From contig JAAUQA010000052.1 in NCBI GenBank assembly GCA_012032855.1, positions 1-11,805 on the forward strand: a DNA stretch of 11,805 bases. Reading direction: 5' to 3'. The notes under the pieces are model-generated. The model worked only from the letters and a program-made list of their open reading frames with translations. It searched no databases and was not told the origin of the DNA. Below, piece after piece: positions 1 through 9,021 of the stretch. A program made the translations under genes and the position numbers. Numbering within the stretch: the stretch's first letter is position 1; each line of letters begins with the position of its first letter. Source of the stretch: Candidatus Competibacteraceae bacterium. Its GTDB lineage: Bacteria > Pseudomonadota > Gammaproteobacteria > Competibacterales > Competibacteraceae.

Positions 1-86
1 GGGGGGCAAATTCCAAGTTGGGAGGCTCTGCACGACAGTGTTTGGCAAGTTGGCGCGTAGGCAGCACCAATCGCTACTGAGCGTAA

Positions 87-857
87 TTATTTAGCGCGAA
101 GCTGGGGATTCTTGAGCTGACCGGGTAAGCCCGCCAAGGTCTGCAATTGCTCTATCTCTTTCAGCTGAATATATTTATTGCGCACTTCAATCAATCCTTG
201 TTGCTGAAAGCGAGTGAACAGCCGACTGACGGTTTCTACAGCCAGGCCGAGATAGTTACCGATGTCATGACGAGACATGCTTAAATGAAACTCGCGCGGG
301 GAAAAACCACGCGCTTGAAACCGCATCGACAAGCTCAGCAACAAGGCGGCTAGACGTTCCTCTGCAGATTTTTTACCCAATAGAGTCAGCAATTCGCCGT
401 CGGCGTGGATTTCCCGACTCATGACCCGCAACAATTGCCTCCCCAGCCCCGGCACTGCCATCGAAAGTTCTTCTAAGCGAGTAAAAGGAATCTCGCAGAT
501 GCTAGTGGTTTCCAGGCTGCGCGCACCACAAGGATGGCGAGCCGTGTTGATAGCATCCAGGCCGATGAGTTCGCCAGGCAGATGAAAACCGGTGATTTGT
601 TCGCTACCGTCCTCGGTAATCGTATAGGTTTTTACTGAGCCGGAACGAATAGCGTAGAGGGCGTGAAAGTCGTCGCCCAAATGAAACACGTAACTGCCGC
701 GTGGTAATGGTCGGCGCCGTTTGACGATCATGTCCAAGCGATCGACATCCTCAAGCTCGACGCCCATCGGCAAACACAGTTGATGCAGATTGCAATTGCC
801 ACAGGCTTGTTTAACCAGGGCGATATCGATGACATTACGGTTGTTAGGACCGGTCAT
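87..857 (-). CDS. fnr: Fnr/Anr-family oxygen-sensing transcriptional regulator
   Basis: This 256-residue cytoplasmic regulator belongs to the CRP/FNR superfamily and should control the switch between aerobic and anaerobic metabolism. The N-terminal cluster Cys19, Cys22 and Cys28, plus Cys121 in the motif ICEIPF, matches the four ligands of the oxygen-labile [4Fe-4S] cluster of E. coli Fnr (Cys20, 23, 29, 122) with a constant offset of one. A cyclic-nucleotide-binding-like beta-roll covers about residues 45-130, followed by a dimerisation helix to about 165. The winged helix-turn-helix at about 195-217 (SRHDIGNYLGLAVETVSRLF) keeps Glu208, Ser211 and Arg212, equivalent to the Fnr residues that read the TTGAT half-site. 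The ATG is preceded by TGGGAA at a suitable spacing. It is transcribed divergently from tgt. Length and motifs are complete. Family certain; Fnr versus Anr naming is a matter of lineage. Confidence 0.97.
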   Translation of the reverse strand: MTGPNNRNVIDIALVKQACGNCNLHQLCLPMGVELEDVDRLDMIVKRRRPLPRGSYVFHLGDDFHALYAIRSGSVKTYTITEDGSEQITGFHLPGELIGLDAINTARHPCGARSLETTSICEIPFTRLEELSMAVPGLGRQLLRVMSREIHADGELLTLLGKKSAEERLAALLLSLSMRFQARGFSPREFHLSMSRHDIGNYLGLAVETVSRLFTRFQQQGLIEVRNKYIQLKEIEQLQTLAGLPGQLKNPQLRAK

Positions 858-1172
858 TTCACATTCCCATCAGTCAGGGAGTGGAGCTCATCAAGCATGC
901 CGCAAAGCCTTTTTACCGAACCCATTAAAACAACGCATTAGAAAATCCCAAGAATTTCCGTGTCTTATTCGAGCAGCTTGGCCGAAGGTTGATTATAGTG
1001 CATCTGTAATAATGCGCAACTTCTTGAAAAACCTTGAGTTAATTAAGGGTATCACGGCTTCTCCAAATAATTCAGTACCGCCTGCGCGCAAAGAATAAGT
1101 GTATCCTGCTACGCCTATCGCCGCTGCATAATAACGCACCTTAACAGTATAGATTTATTTCAGTAAGTCGCT
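858..1172. other. Divergent intergenic region between fnr and tgt
   Basis: These 315 bases separate two divergently transcribed genes and must hold both promoters. The fnr promoter candidate is described separately. For tgt, TATAGA near 1148 is a possible -10, but no good -35 lies upstream of it. An open frame across part of the region (790-1098, plus strand) begins inside fnr and has no recognisable protein features. The queA gene that often precedes tgt is not present here. Confidence 0.5.
992..1019 (-). promoter_or_regulatory. Candidate sigma70 promoter of fnr
   Basis: On the minus strand there is a perfect -10 hexamer TATAAT (992-997) with TTGCGC (1014-1019) as a partial -35, 16 bases apart. 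Transcription would start near 985, leaving a leader of about 130 bases before the fnr ATG. The -10 is strong but the -35 matches only three of six consensus positions, so this is a prediction. I found no convincing Fnr box next to it. Confidence 0.45.
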
Positions 1173-2302
<1,130 letters not shown>

Positions 2303-2353
2303 TCGGGCGACGCATCTTTTTCCCTTCATACACTTGAAATATAGGAAAGTACC

Positions 2354-2684
2354 ATGAGCTTTTTCATTGCCGATGCCATGGCTCAGACCGCACCTCAGCA
2401 AGGCGCGGGTTTGGGCGCATTGCTGTTTCCCATTCTGCTGATTGTTATCTTTTACTTTCTGTTGATCCGGCCGCAGACCAAACGCGCTAAAGAACACAAA
2501 CTAATGGTGGAAGCCTTGAAGAAAGGCGACGAAATTGCCACTACCGGCGGTGTGATAGGGCGCATCACCGAGGTGGGAGAAAAATTTCATGCAGCTGGAA
2601 GTTGCCGAAAATATTCAGCTTAAAGTGCAAAAACAAGCGGTCGCCTCTTTGATGCCCAAGGGCACCTCGAAAGGTGATCTGTAG
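2354..2684 (+). pseudogene. yajC: Sec translocon accessory subunit YajC, with an apparent +1 frameshift in a poly-A run
   Basis: YajC is a small inner-membrane protein that associates with SecD and SecF and the SecYEG channel. The N-terminus is typical (MSFFIADAMA), followed by one transmembrane segment at about residues 20-38 and the positively charged family motif RPQTKRAKEH. The uninterrupted frame ends at 2623 with a non-family tail. Dropping one A from the run AAAAA at 2580-2584 restores the usual C-terminus, ending LMPKGTSKGDL at the TAG 2682-2684. The corrected protein has 109 residues (E. coli YajC has 110). An SD (AGGAAAG, 2343-2349) sits just before the ATG. The gene starts 51 bases after tgt and ends 30 bases before secD, so cotranscription is likely. 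The homopolymer location makes a sequencing error the likeliest cause. Confidence 0.93.
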
Positions 2685-2714
2685 CTTCCACGTTCGGTCT
2701 AGGAATAGCGACGT

Positions 2715-4580
2715 ATGTTGAATCAGTATGAGTGGTGGAAGTACCTGATCATTGGTTTGGTGGTCGTCATCGGCCTTATCTACGCCCTTCCCAATGTGTT
2801 CGGGGAAGACCCGGCCGTGCAAATTTCCGCATCGCGCGCCAGCATTAGTGTCGATCAAGCGCTGCACCAACGGGTAGTCAGCGCGCTGGAACGAGAAAAT
2901 ATCGCCTACAAGCGCTTAGAGCTGGATACCGACCAAGGCCGGTTGCTGGTGCGCTTCGCGGATACCGAAGTGCAATTGAAAGCGGCGGATGTGGTGAAAA
3001 CCGCGTTAGGTCGCGATTATGTCGTAGCGCTCAATTTGGCGCCCTCGACGCCGGGTTTTATGCAAGCGCTGGGTTTGCAACCCATGTATCTGGGATTGGA
3101 CTTGCGTGGCGGCGTGCATTTTCTCATGGAAGTCGATATGGATGCCGTGCTCGCGCAGGCCGAAGAAAGTTACGTCGAGGAAATCCGCACCTTGCTGCGT
3201 AATGAAAAGGTTCGCTACACCACCGTCACTCGCGATTCCGGCAACCCCGGCGTGGTGGTCGCCTTCAATGATCCGGCTGAGCGAGTCAAAGCCGAAGACG
3301 TGTTGAGCAGTGAGCTGCCTAACTTGCAGCTCAGCGAAGCCGATAGTTCGGACTTGCGTCTGACGCTCAGCGAGCAGGAAATTGACGAAAAACGCCAGTT
3401 AGCGTTACAACAGAACCTCACCACCTTACGCAATCGGGTCAATGAGTTGGGGGTTGCCGAACCGATTATCCAACGTCAGGGCGACAACCGCATCGTGGTG
3501 CAATTGCCCGGTGTGCAAGACACTGCGCGGGCCAAGGAAATCATCGGCGCTACCGCCACACTGGAATTTCGCTTGGTATACGAGGGTGGTGATCCGGCGC
3601 AAGCCGCCGCAACCGGACGCGCACCGGTCAACGCCCGGCTATATAAGGAACGCAACGGCAGCCCTATATTGTTGCAACGGCGGGTGATGCTGACCGGCGA
3701 TTACATCGTCGATGCGGCTTCCGGATTGGATCAGCAAAGCGGCGGTCCGGCAGTGTTTATCACCCTTGACGGCAAAGGGGCCAATCGTTTCGAAGACGCC
3801 ACCAAGGACAACATCGGCAAATTGATGGCGGTGGTGTATATCGAGAACAAGACCGAAACCCGTCAGGTCAATGGCGAATCGGAACGAGTCTCTTATATTG
3901 TTGAAGAGGTCATCAACGTCGCTACCATCCGTGATCGATTGGGCCGGCGCTTCCAGATCACCGGCTTGGACAGTACCCAGGAAGCCCGGAATCTTGCGTT
4001 GTTACTGCGGGCGGGCGCACTGGCCGCGCCGATTGAGATCATCGAAGAGCGCACCGTCGGACCGAGCGCGGGGCGGGAAAACATCGACCAAGGTTTCCGC
4101 TCGGCAACGATTGCCTTTCTGCTGACACTTGGATTCATGTCGTTTTATTACCGGCGCTTTGGCATGGTGTCGGGCGTGGCCCTGGTCGCCAACATGATCT
4201 TGATCATTGCCGCCCTGTCTATGCTGCAAGCCACTTTGACGCTGCCGGGCATTGCCGGCATTATCTTGACTATGGGCATGTCGGTGGACGCGAATGTGCT
4301 CATTTTCGAGCGCATCCGCGAGGAACTGAAAGTGGGTAATTCGCCCCAAGCGGCGATCCATACCGGTTTCGACAAAGCTTTTTCCACCATTCTCGACGCC
4401 AATGTGACGACCTTGATTGCCGCTATTGTCTTATTCGGGTTCGGCACCGGTCCCATCAAGGGTTTCGCGGTGACCTTGAGTCTCGGCATTCTGACCTCAA
4501 TGTTCACCGCCATCATGGGCGCACGCGGCATAATCAATTATTTCTACGGCGGCCGCCGCCTCGAAACGTTACCGATCTGA
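2715..4580 (+). CDS. secD: Protein translocase subunit SecD
   Basis: SecD pairs with SecF in the inner membrane and uses the proton gradient to pull exported proteins out of the SecYEG channel on the periplasmic side. The protein has 621 residues (E. coli 615). It has transmembrane segment 1 at about residues 9-28 and a large periplasmic P1 region from about 30 to 455 that includes the SecD signature GLDLRGGVHFLMEV (127-140). An RND-like bundle of five membrane helices follows, from about 460 to 610. Asp525 in the motif GMSVDANVLIFERIREE corresponds to the conserved membrane aspartate needed for proton-driven export (E. coli Asp519). An AGGAA site at 2701-2705 precedes the ATG by nine bases. 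The stop overlaps the secF ribosome binding site. The gene is complete, with no frameshift. Confidence 0.99.
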   Translation: MLNQYEWWKYLIIGLVVVIGLIYALPNVFGEDPAVQISASRASISVDQALHQRVVSALERENIAYKRLELDTDQGRLLVRFADTEVQLKAADVVKTALGRDYVVALNLAPSTPGFMQALGLQPMYLGLDLRGGVHFLMEVDMDAVLAQAEESYVEEIRTLLRNEKVRYTTVTRDSGNPGVVVAFNDPAERVKAEDVLSSELPNLQLSEADSSDLRLTLSEQEIDEKRQLALQQNLTTLRNRVNELGVAEPIIQRQGDNRIVVQLPGVQDTARAKEIIGATATLEFRLVYEGGDPAQAAATGRAPVNARLYKERNGSPILLQRRVMLTGDYIVDAASGLDQQSGGPAVFITLDGKGANRFEDATKDNIGKLMAVVYIENKTETRQVNGESERVSYIVEEVINVATIRDRLGRRFQITGLDSTQEARNLALLLRAGALAAPIEIIEERTVGPSAGRENIDQGFRSATIAFLLTLGFMSFYYRRFGMVSGVALVANMILIIAALSMLQATLTLPGIAGIILTMGMSVDANVLIFERIREELKVGNSPQAAIHTGFDKAFSTILDANVTTLIAAIVLFGFGTGPIKGFAVTLSLGILTSMFTAIMGARGIINYFYGGRRLETLPI

Positions 4581-4589
4581 GGAAAGACC

Positions 4590-5540
4590 ATGGCGAAAAC
4601 AACGTTTCGACAACTGATTAAAGATACGCAGATCGATTTCCTCAGCCAGGGGCGGTTGGCCTTGAAGGCGTCCGGCGTGGTGTTAGTGATCTGTCTGTTA
4701 TCCCTACTGTTTCGCGGTATGAATTTAGGGCTGGATTTCACCGGCGGCACGGTCATCGAAGTCGGCTATCCGCAACCGGTGGAAATACCGATAGTCAGGG
4801 ACGCACTGCAAGAAGCCGGATTTACGGAGGCGCAAACCCAACACTTCGGTACCGCCAGCGACGTATTGATCCGAATCGCGCCACGCGAAGAACAAAATTC
4901 AGCGGATGTCAGCAGTCAGATCCTGGCCGCGCTCAAGGCCGCCGAGGGAGGCGCTGAGGTGGAAATGCGGCGGGTCGAGTTTGTCGGGCCGCAAGTCGGT
5001 GAGGAGTTGATTGAGGAGGGCGGCTTGGCCATGTTGCTGGCTTTGATCGGTATTCTCATTTACGTCACGCTGCGTTTCGAGTGGCGCTTAGCCTTGGGTA
5101 CGATTGCCGCGACGGTTCATGACGTGGTGTTCACCATCGGCCTTTTCTCCTTGCTCGGAATTGAATTCGATTTGACCGTGTTGGCGGCGGTGCTGGCGGT
5201 TATCGGGTATTCCGTCAACGATACCGTGGTGGTATTGGATCGGATTCGGGAAAACTTTCGCAAAATGCGCAAAGGGGCGACCGTAGACATCATGAATGTC
5301 TCCATCAACGAAACCCTGTCGCGCACCTTGATGACCAGCATGACCACTTTGATGGCCGTGGTGGTGCTGTTTTTCTTAGGCGGGCCGATCATGCAAGGAT
5401 TCTCGATAGCCCTTATCGTCGGTATTGTGGTAGGCACTTATTCTTCGATTTATATCGCTAGCGCGGGCGCTCTGGAGCTAGGCATCAAGCGGGATGATTT
5501 ATTGCCCAAGGCCAAAGAAGCGGCGGATGATCGGCCTTGA
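4590..5540 (+). CDS. secF: Protein translocase subunit SecF
   Basis: SecF is the partner of SecD in the SecDF proton-driven export motor. The 316 residues (E. coli 323) start with a cytoplasmic tail and membrane helix 1 (about 24-42). The SecF signature GLDFTGGTVIEV is at 47-58, followed by a short periplasmic P4 domain and five more helices from about 144 to 295. The conserved membrane aspartate is Asp211 in VIGYSVNDTVVVLDRIRENF. The C-terminal tail is charged. The start is nine bases after the secD stop, and the SD (TGAGGAAAG) overlaps that stop codon, which points to translational coupling. This is the last gene of the plus-strand cluster and converges with pcp. No defects are seen. Confidence 0.99.
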   Translation: MAKTTFRQLIKDTQIDFLSQGRLALKASGVVLVICLLSLLFRGMNLGLDFTGGTVIEVGYPQPVEIPIVRDALQEAGFTEAQTQHFGTASDVLIRIAPREEQNSADVSSQILAALKAAEGGAEVEMRRVEFVGPQVGEELIEEGGLAMLLALIGILIYVTLRFEWRLALGTIAATVHDVVFTIGLFSLLGIEFDLTVLAAVLAVIGYSVNDTVVVLDRIRENFRKMRKGATVDIMNVSINETLSRTLMTSMTTLMAVVVLFFLGGPIMQGFSIALIVGIVVGTYSSIYIASAGALELGIKRDDLLPKAKEAADDRP

Positions 5541-5543
5541 GGG

Positions 5544-5571
5544 TGTGTTTTCTTGCTCAGCTGAGAACACA
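5544..5571 (+). terminator. Possible hairpin at the 3' end of the secF transcript
   Basis: TGTGTTTTC (5544-5552) can pair with GAGAACACA (5563-5571), with one G-U pair and a 10-base loop, starting three bases after the secF stop. There is no U-tract after it, so it may be a stability or processing structure rather than an intrinsic terminator. Confidence 0.3.
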
Positions 5572-5600
5572 GTCACCGCAGTATATTTCAGCATTAGCAG

Positions 5601-5638
5601 ATTGAGCTGAATCGACTGGTGTATTGACCAACCTCAAT
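5601..5638. repeat. Imperfect stem-loop between secF and pcp
   Basis: ATTGAG (5601-5606) pairs with CTCAAT (5633-5638), enclosing TGGT (5617-5620) paired with ACCA (5627-5630) around a six-base loop. The two stems are separated by unequal bulges. No U-tract follows on either strand. Its role is unknown; it lies in the region where convergent transcripts should end. Confidence 0.25.
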
Positions 5639-5646
5639 TGAATTAT

Positions 5647-5731
5647 AGGGTGAGTGGAGCGTAGCGATACCCACCAGTGCGGCCTACGAGCGTTGCTTGC
5701 TGGGGGTTTCGCCCTGCTCCACATCTTACCT
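5647..5731. repeat. REP/BIME-like palindromic element, two inverted units
   Basis: The two arms are related when one is reverse-complemented. Left arm: AGGGTGA, GTGGAGC (5654-5660), GTAGCGATACCCACCAG. Right arm, read on the minus strand: AGGTAAGAT, GTGGAGC (complement of 5716-5722), AGGGCGAAACCCCCAG. The left unit can itself fold, since GGGT(G) near 5648 pairs with the ACCCACC at 5669-5675. GTGGAGC-GTAGCGATACCCACC resembles the GC-rich repetitive extragenic palindromes dispersed in many gammaproteobacterial genomes, and a facing pair resembles a BIME. It sits between convergent secF and pcp, the usual location for such elements. Only one copy is visible in this window, so dispersal is inferred. 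Confidence 0.55.
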
Positions 5732-5762
5732 GACAATTCGTCAAAACAACCCGGATGAAGGA

Positions 5763-6431
5763 CTAGATTTGCAGCCGTGACGGAATCGGGTCACCAATGT
5801 CAACCGGATGCTCCAGAATCGCTTTTATACCCACTTCGACACCCGCGGCGGACGTTTCCACCGACATGCTCGGGGCTCCAAGGTTTTCCGGCAATGCCGC
5901 GACACTGGGTAGATGGGGAAGGTGTATCCACCCGGCGCGAATCGGCAGGGCATTTGAAGAGATATGATGAAGGGTGCCGTACAGTAGGTGGTTGCAACAG
6001 AAGGTGCCTGGCGCATCCGAGATATCGGCGGGTATGCCGGCTTCGCGCATCGTCTTCACCATGGCGCGGATAGGCAGCGACGAATAATATGCGATGGGTC
6101 CTCCGGGTATTGTCGGCTGATCTTGCAGTGCGCAACCGTTGTTGTCCGCAAGATTGTATCGAGTTGAGTCGTTCAAGTTCTGGGCAATGCGTTCGACCGT
6201 GATTGTAGCGCGTCCCCCGTATTCTCCCATCATGACGACAACAGCCGGATTGAGTTCGGCAATCGCAGCGCAAACACATTCGATACAGTCGAAAAAGTTA
6301 TTCGGCACTATCCGAGAAACAATAGCTGACCCTAAGACGACTTTATTATCCAGCGCCCGTGCGACCGATTCCGCAGGATTGACGGGCGTATTGCCGAATG
6401 CTTCGAAACCCGTTAACAGTATCTTCGTCAT
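5763..6431 (-). CDS. pcp: Pyrrolidone-carboxylate peptidase (pyroglutamyl-peptidase I)
   Basis: This cytoplasmic cysteine peptidase of family C15 removes N-terminal pyroglutamate from peptides and proteins. The 222 residues match the usual family length. The N-terminal signature KILLTGFEAFGNTPVNPAE is at 3-21. The catalytic triad is recognisable as Glu80 in the block GEYGGRATITVERIAQN (69-85), Cys146 in DAPGTFCCNHLLY (139-151) and His170 in GWIHLPHLP (167-175). These correspond to the Glu81, Cys144 and His168 of the well-studied Bacillus enzyme. The gene starts 70 bases after the small membrane-protein gene on the same strand and may be cotranscribed, although its SD (CAGG, about 11 bases from the ATG) is weak and a hairpin lies between them. 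It converges with secF. No defects are seen. Confidence 0.95.
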   Translation of the reverse strand: MTKILLTGFEAFGNTPVNPAESVARALDNKVVLGSAIVSRIVPNNFFDCIECVCAAIAELNPAVVVMMGEYGGRATITVERIAQNLNDSTRYNLADNNGCALQDQPTIPGGPIAYYSSLPIRAMVKTMREAGIPADISDAPGTFCCNHLLYGTLHHISSNALPIRAGWIHLPHLPSVAALPENLGAPSMSVETSAAGVEVGIKAILEHPVDIGDPIPSRLQI

Positions 6432-6457
6432 TGTCTACCAACCTGTAAGGCTTGGCA

Positions 6458-6478
6458 GGGTAGGGGACACGCCCACCC
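6458..6478. repeat. Small GC-rich hairpin between the YqaE-like gene and pcp
   Basis: GGGT (6458-6461) pairs with ACCC (6475-6478) and GGG (6463-6465) with CCC (6472-6474), with a one-base bulge and a six-base loop. No U-tract follows. It may be a weak attenuating structure or a degraded REP-like unit. Confidence 0.3.
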
Positions 6479-6501
6479 CAAAAGTATCTGGGGCCAGCCT
6501 C

Positions 6502-6843
6502 TCAATGCGGGTTGCGTACTTCGTTAAACGGATCGGGCTCCTCGGTGTGGGGCACCACCCGGCGTTGCAGCGGGCTATTCAGGCCTTGCTGCAAATCCTC
6601 CGACACGCCGCCCATTACCAAGCGGGTCCACGCCGCTGAGATTCCCCACAACACGATCCCCAGTAAGATTTCGACCCAGCTTTTGCCCGGCAAATCCAAT
6701 ACACCGCCCACCAAGCCATAGCCGATACTCACCAAGCCGGCTAACCAGAACACAGCGATAGGGGCAGCGGTGTAACCGGCGCAACCGTGTTTTATTACCG
6801 CTAAAGGAGGGGCCAATAAGGCAATCAGTTTTCTGTCGATCAT
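6502..6843 (-). CDS. Small membrane protein, YqaE/Pmp3-like
   Basis: This 113-residue protein has hydrophobic stretches at about residues 6-18, 25-47 and 55-75, and then a polar, charged tail from about 80 to 113. The N-terminal part, KLIALLAPPLAVIKHG, has the proline-pair motif and spacing of the Pmp3/YqaE (UPF0057) family of small stress-associated membrane proteins, usually about 50-60 residues. The third hydrophobic segment and the tail are extra, so this would be an extended family member. That assignment rests on motif resemblance. The start is well supported: AGGAG precedes the ATG by about six bases. The gene lies 97 bases downstream of the histidine kinase gene on the same strand, possibly with its own promoter (TATAAA on the minus strand at 6902-6907, no clear -35). 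Confidence 0.82.
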   Translation of the reverse strand: MIDRKLIALLAPPLAVIKHGCAGYTAAPIAVFWLAGLVSIGYGLVGGVLDLPGKSWVEILLGIVLWGISAAWTRLVMGGVSEDLQQGLNSPLQRRVVPHTEEPDPFNEVRNPH

Positions 6844-6943
6844 GGTGTTTCTCCTGCCGGATTACTCCCGGTATCGGTGGTTACTCTCTTTAACCCTGAA
6901 TTTTATACGGATAGGGTGAGAATATCACCGAGACAAGCGCAAA

Positions 6944-8310
6944 TCACCTCCTGAAACGCAGTGTCACACGTAACCCCGGCTGATTATCCTCAAGAATCAA
7001 TTGTGCGCCATGCTGTTTCGCCACGGCTTTGACCAAGCTCAGCCCCAAACCGTTGCCCGGCGAGCTGCGGGCACTATCCAACCTGAAAAAGCGTTCCGTG
7101 ACCTTGTCGCGCTGATCAAAGGGTATACCCGGCCCGGAATCGGCAACCGTCACGGTTGCACGACCGTCGATACGTTCCACCCGAAGTTCAATCCGGCCGC
7201 CATCAGGAGTGTACTTCACAGCATTATCTAACAGGTTACTCAGCGCCTGGGCCAATAACTGTCGATTTCCCTGAATCAGGCAGTCCGTTGTGACTGAACT
7301 ATTGAAGCTTTTGTTTTGTTCTTCGGCTAGCACGCTGTAGAGATCGGCTAAATCCTCTCCCAAGGCAGACAAATCTTGCTCCGCCCAATCGCGTTGCAGC
7401 CCGGCTTCTGCCTGCGCGATGCTGAGCAACGCATTGAATGTTTGGATCAACGCGTCGGTATCGGCAACATTCTGTTCCAACACCGTTTGGTATTCAGCGG
7501 GTTCACGCGGCTCCAAAAGGGTGACTTCCATGCGATTGCGCATCCGATTGAGCGGGCTACGCAGATCGTGTGCGATGTTTTCGGTGACCTGTCGCATACC
7601 TGTCATCAATTGCTCAATCCGCTCCAGCATCGTATTCAACGTGCGACCCAGTTCGTCGAATTCGTTATTGCGCCGGGTAGAGGCGATGCGCTGCGACAGA
7701 TCACCCGCCATAATGGCTTGGGCAGTGCGATTGACGGCATCGATACGGCGCAGGGTTTGCCGCCCCAGAATAATGCTACCAACCAGGGCCAGCAACAAGA
7801 TGAGGGTGATCACGATTATGACCAATTTTAGATTGTGGTTGAGTAAGGTTCGCTCGTCGTTTAAATCCCGTCCCACCAACAGATAATAACCACTGATTAG
7901 CGGCGTTCTCAGCACCCGCACCGGATCATTGGCATCGCCCGAATTGCGCGAAATTGCAAACACGTCCCCGAAACGTAGGGTTGCAAAAGCAAAGCGCGCA
8001 TCCTTCGGCCAGGGGTAGAGGCTATCGGTACGGGCTGCGCTATCCGGTCCGTGCAGCAAATGAAAAAAATCTTGCGCTGGCCATCGTCCCGATTACGGCG
8101 GCGAATCGCTTCCGTCAATTCCGGCAAAGCACGGGTTCGGTAAAGCTCCAGCAGGACATCGGCTTCCAGACTTAACCGGGCGTCGACTTGCGCCATGCTG
8201 TGGGCAGCCGTTGACCAATACGTATAGCCCAGCCCGGCCGCCGATAGCAGGCTGTAGAGGCAGGCATAAATCAACGACAGGCGAAAAACGGTGGTGCGAA
8301 ACAGCGGCAT
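6944..8310 (-). pseudogene. Two-component sensor histidine kinase, with an apparent -1 frameshift in a poly-A run
   Basis: This is a membrane-bound sensor kinase that should phosphorylate the response regulator encoded just upstream. The ATG at 8310 shares one base with the response regulator stop (TGATG), so translation is coupled. The N-terminal part (membrane helix 1 at about residues 9-31) is in one frame and the rest in another. Restoring one A in the seven-A run at 8063-8069 joins them into about 455 residues. In the corrected protein a periplasmic sensor region is followed by helix 2 (about 163-183), a HAMP linker and the H-box ENIAHDLRSPLNRMRNRMEV with phospho-accepting His248. The N-box is LSNLLDNAVKYTPDGG, followed by G1 VADSGPGIP, F-box ERFFRLD and G2 GNGLGLSLV. 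All catalytic boxes are intact. The sensed signal is unknown; protease linkage suggests envelope stress. Confidence 0.93.
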
Positions 8311-8985
8311 CAATCCGGCTCACGTAGACAGTAGCCGGCACCACGCAAGGTATGCAGTAAAGGGTTAGCAAAATCCTTGTCGATCTTGGTCCGCAGTCGG
8401 CTGATATGCACATCAATGATGTTGGTCTGCGGATCGAAATGATAGCCCCAGACGTTTTCCAGCAGCATGGTGCGGGTCACGACTTGACCCGCATGGCGCA
8501 TCAGGTATTCCAGTAGCCGGAACTCTCTGGGTTGTAGTTGAATAACTTGCCCGGCACGAGTGACTTTGCGCTTCAGACGGTCGACTTCGAGATCGGCAAC
8601 CGTGAATAGTGTGTCTTGCTGCTCAAGCTGACCGCGGCGAAGCAGCGCATCCAGCCGTGCCAGCAATTCACTGAATGAGTAAGGCTTGGCCAGATAATCA
8701 TCGCCGCCGCCGCGTAAGCCTTCCACTCGATCATCCACATCGTTGAGCGCGCTGAGAATCAATACCGGCGTTTTAATGCCGGCCGAACGCAGCGCAGCGA
8801 TAATGGACATGCCGTTCAAGCCGGGCAACATGCGGTCCACAATCAGCGCTTGATAAGCATCCGTCAGCGCTAACTGGAGTCCCTCTGGCCTTCGGCAGCA
8901 TGATGACCACGTAGCCGCTCTCCGTCAGTCCTTTAATCAGATAAGCGGCTGCGCCTTGATCATCCTCTATAACTAGAATCCGCAT
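8310..8985 (-). pseudogene. OmpR-family response regulator, with two apparent single-base deletions
   Basis: The gene should encode a DNA-binding regulator activated by the adjacent kinase. Receiver and effector portions lie in different frames. The family sequence VVDHAA-G-REGL can be rebuilt by adding one base between 8905 and 8904 and one between 8887 and 8886, giving 225 residues without internal stops. Corrected landmarks are the acidic pair in IEDDQ (8-9), phospho-acceptor Asp51 in IVDRMLPG, Ser79 and Lys101 in AKPYSF. A winged-helix domain spans about 125-222, with the OmpR-type LQPREFRLLEYLMRHAGQVV block and the TNIIDVHISRLRTKID recognition region. It lies 36 bases after the degQ-like gene and overlaps the kinase start by one base. 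No SD is visible before the ATG. As written, the receiver domain would be truncated. Confidence 0.94.
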
Positions 8986-8991
8986 GGATTG

Positions 8992-9019
8992 ATTATCGTT
9001 AACTCAAAACTTTACTCAA
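8992..9019 (-). promoter_or_regulatory. Candidate promoter giving a leaderless response-regulator transcript
   Basis: On the minus strand, TTGAGT (9014-9019) and GATAAT (8992-8997) are 16 bases apart in the gap between the degQ-like gene and the response regulator. Exactly six bases separate the -10 from the ATG, which would place the transcription start at or next to the A of the start codon. This agrees with the missing SD. A GTTAAC occurs in the spacer. This is a prediction from consensus only. Confidence 0.35.
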
Positions 9020-9021
9020 TC

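Noticed and set aside
1034..1048. TTGAG-TTA-ATTAA as an Fnr box for fnr autoregulation
   Set aside because: The gap between half-sites is three rather than four bases and both half-sites deviate from TTGAT/ATCAA.
4148..4537. Long open frame antisense to secD
   Set aside because: It lies opposite highly conserved SecD membrane helices, and its composition is what the reverse strand of that codon pattern gives; no SD or family resemblance.
5800..6279. Open frame of 159 codons overlapping pcp in another frame
   Set aside because: pcp is complete with its catalytic triad; the alternative is Arg/Cys/His-rich without any family features.
6844..6943. GGTGA-GAATA-TCACC inverted repeat after the kinase stop as a terminator
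   Set aside because: The stem is only five base pairs (6915-6919 with 6925-6929) and no U-tract follows.
7376..7886. Plus-strand open frames opposite the histidine kinase
   Set aside because: They mirror the conserved kinase sequence and carry no recognisable protein.
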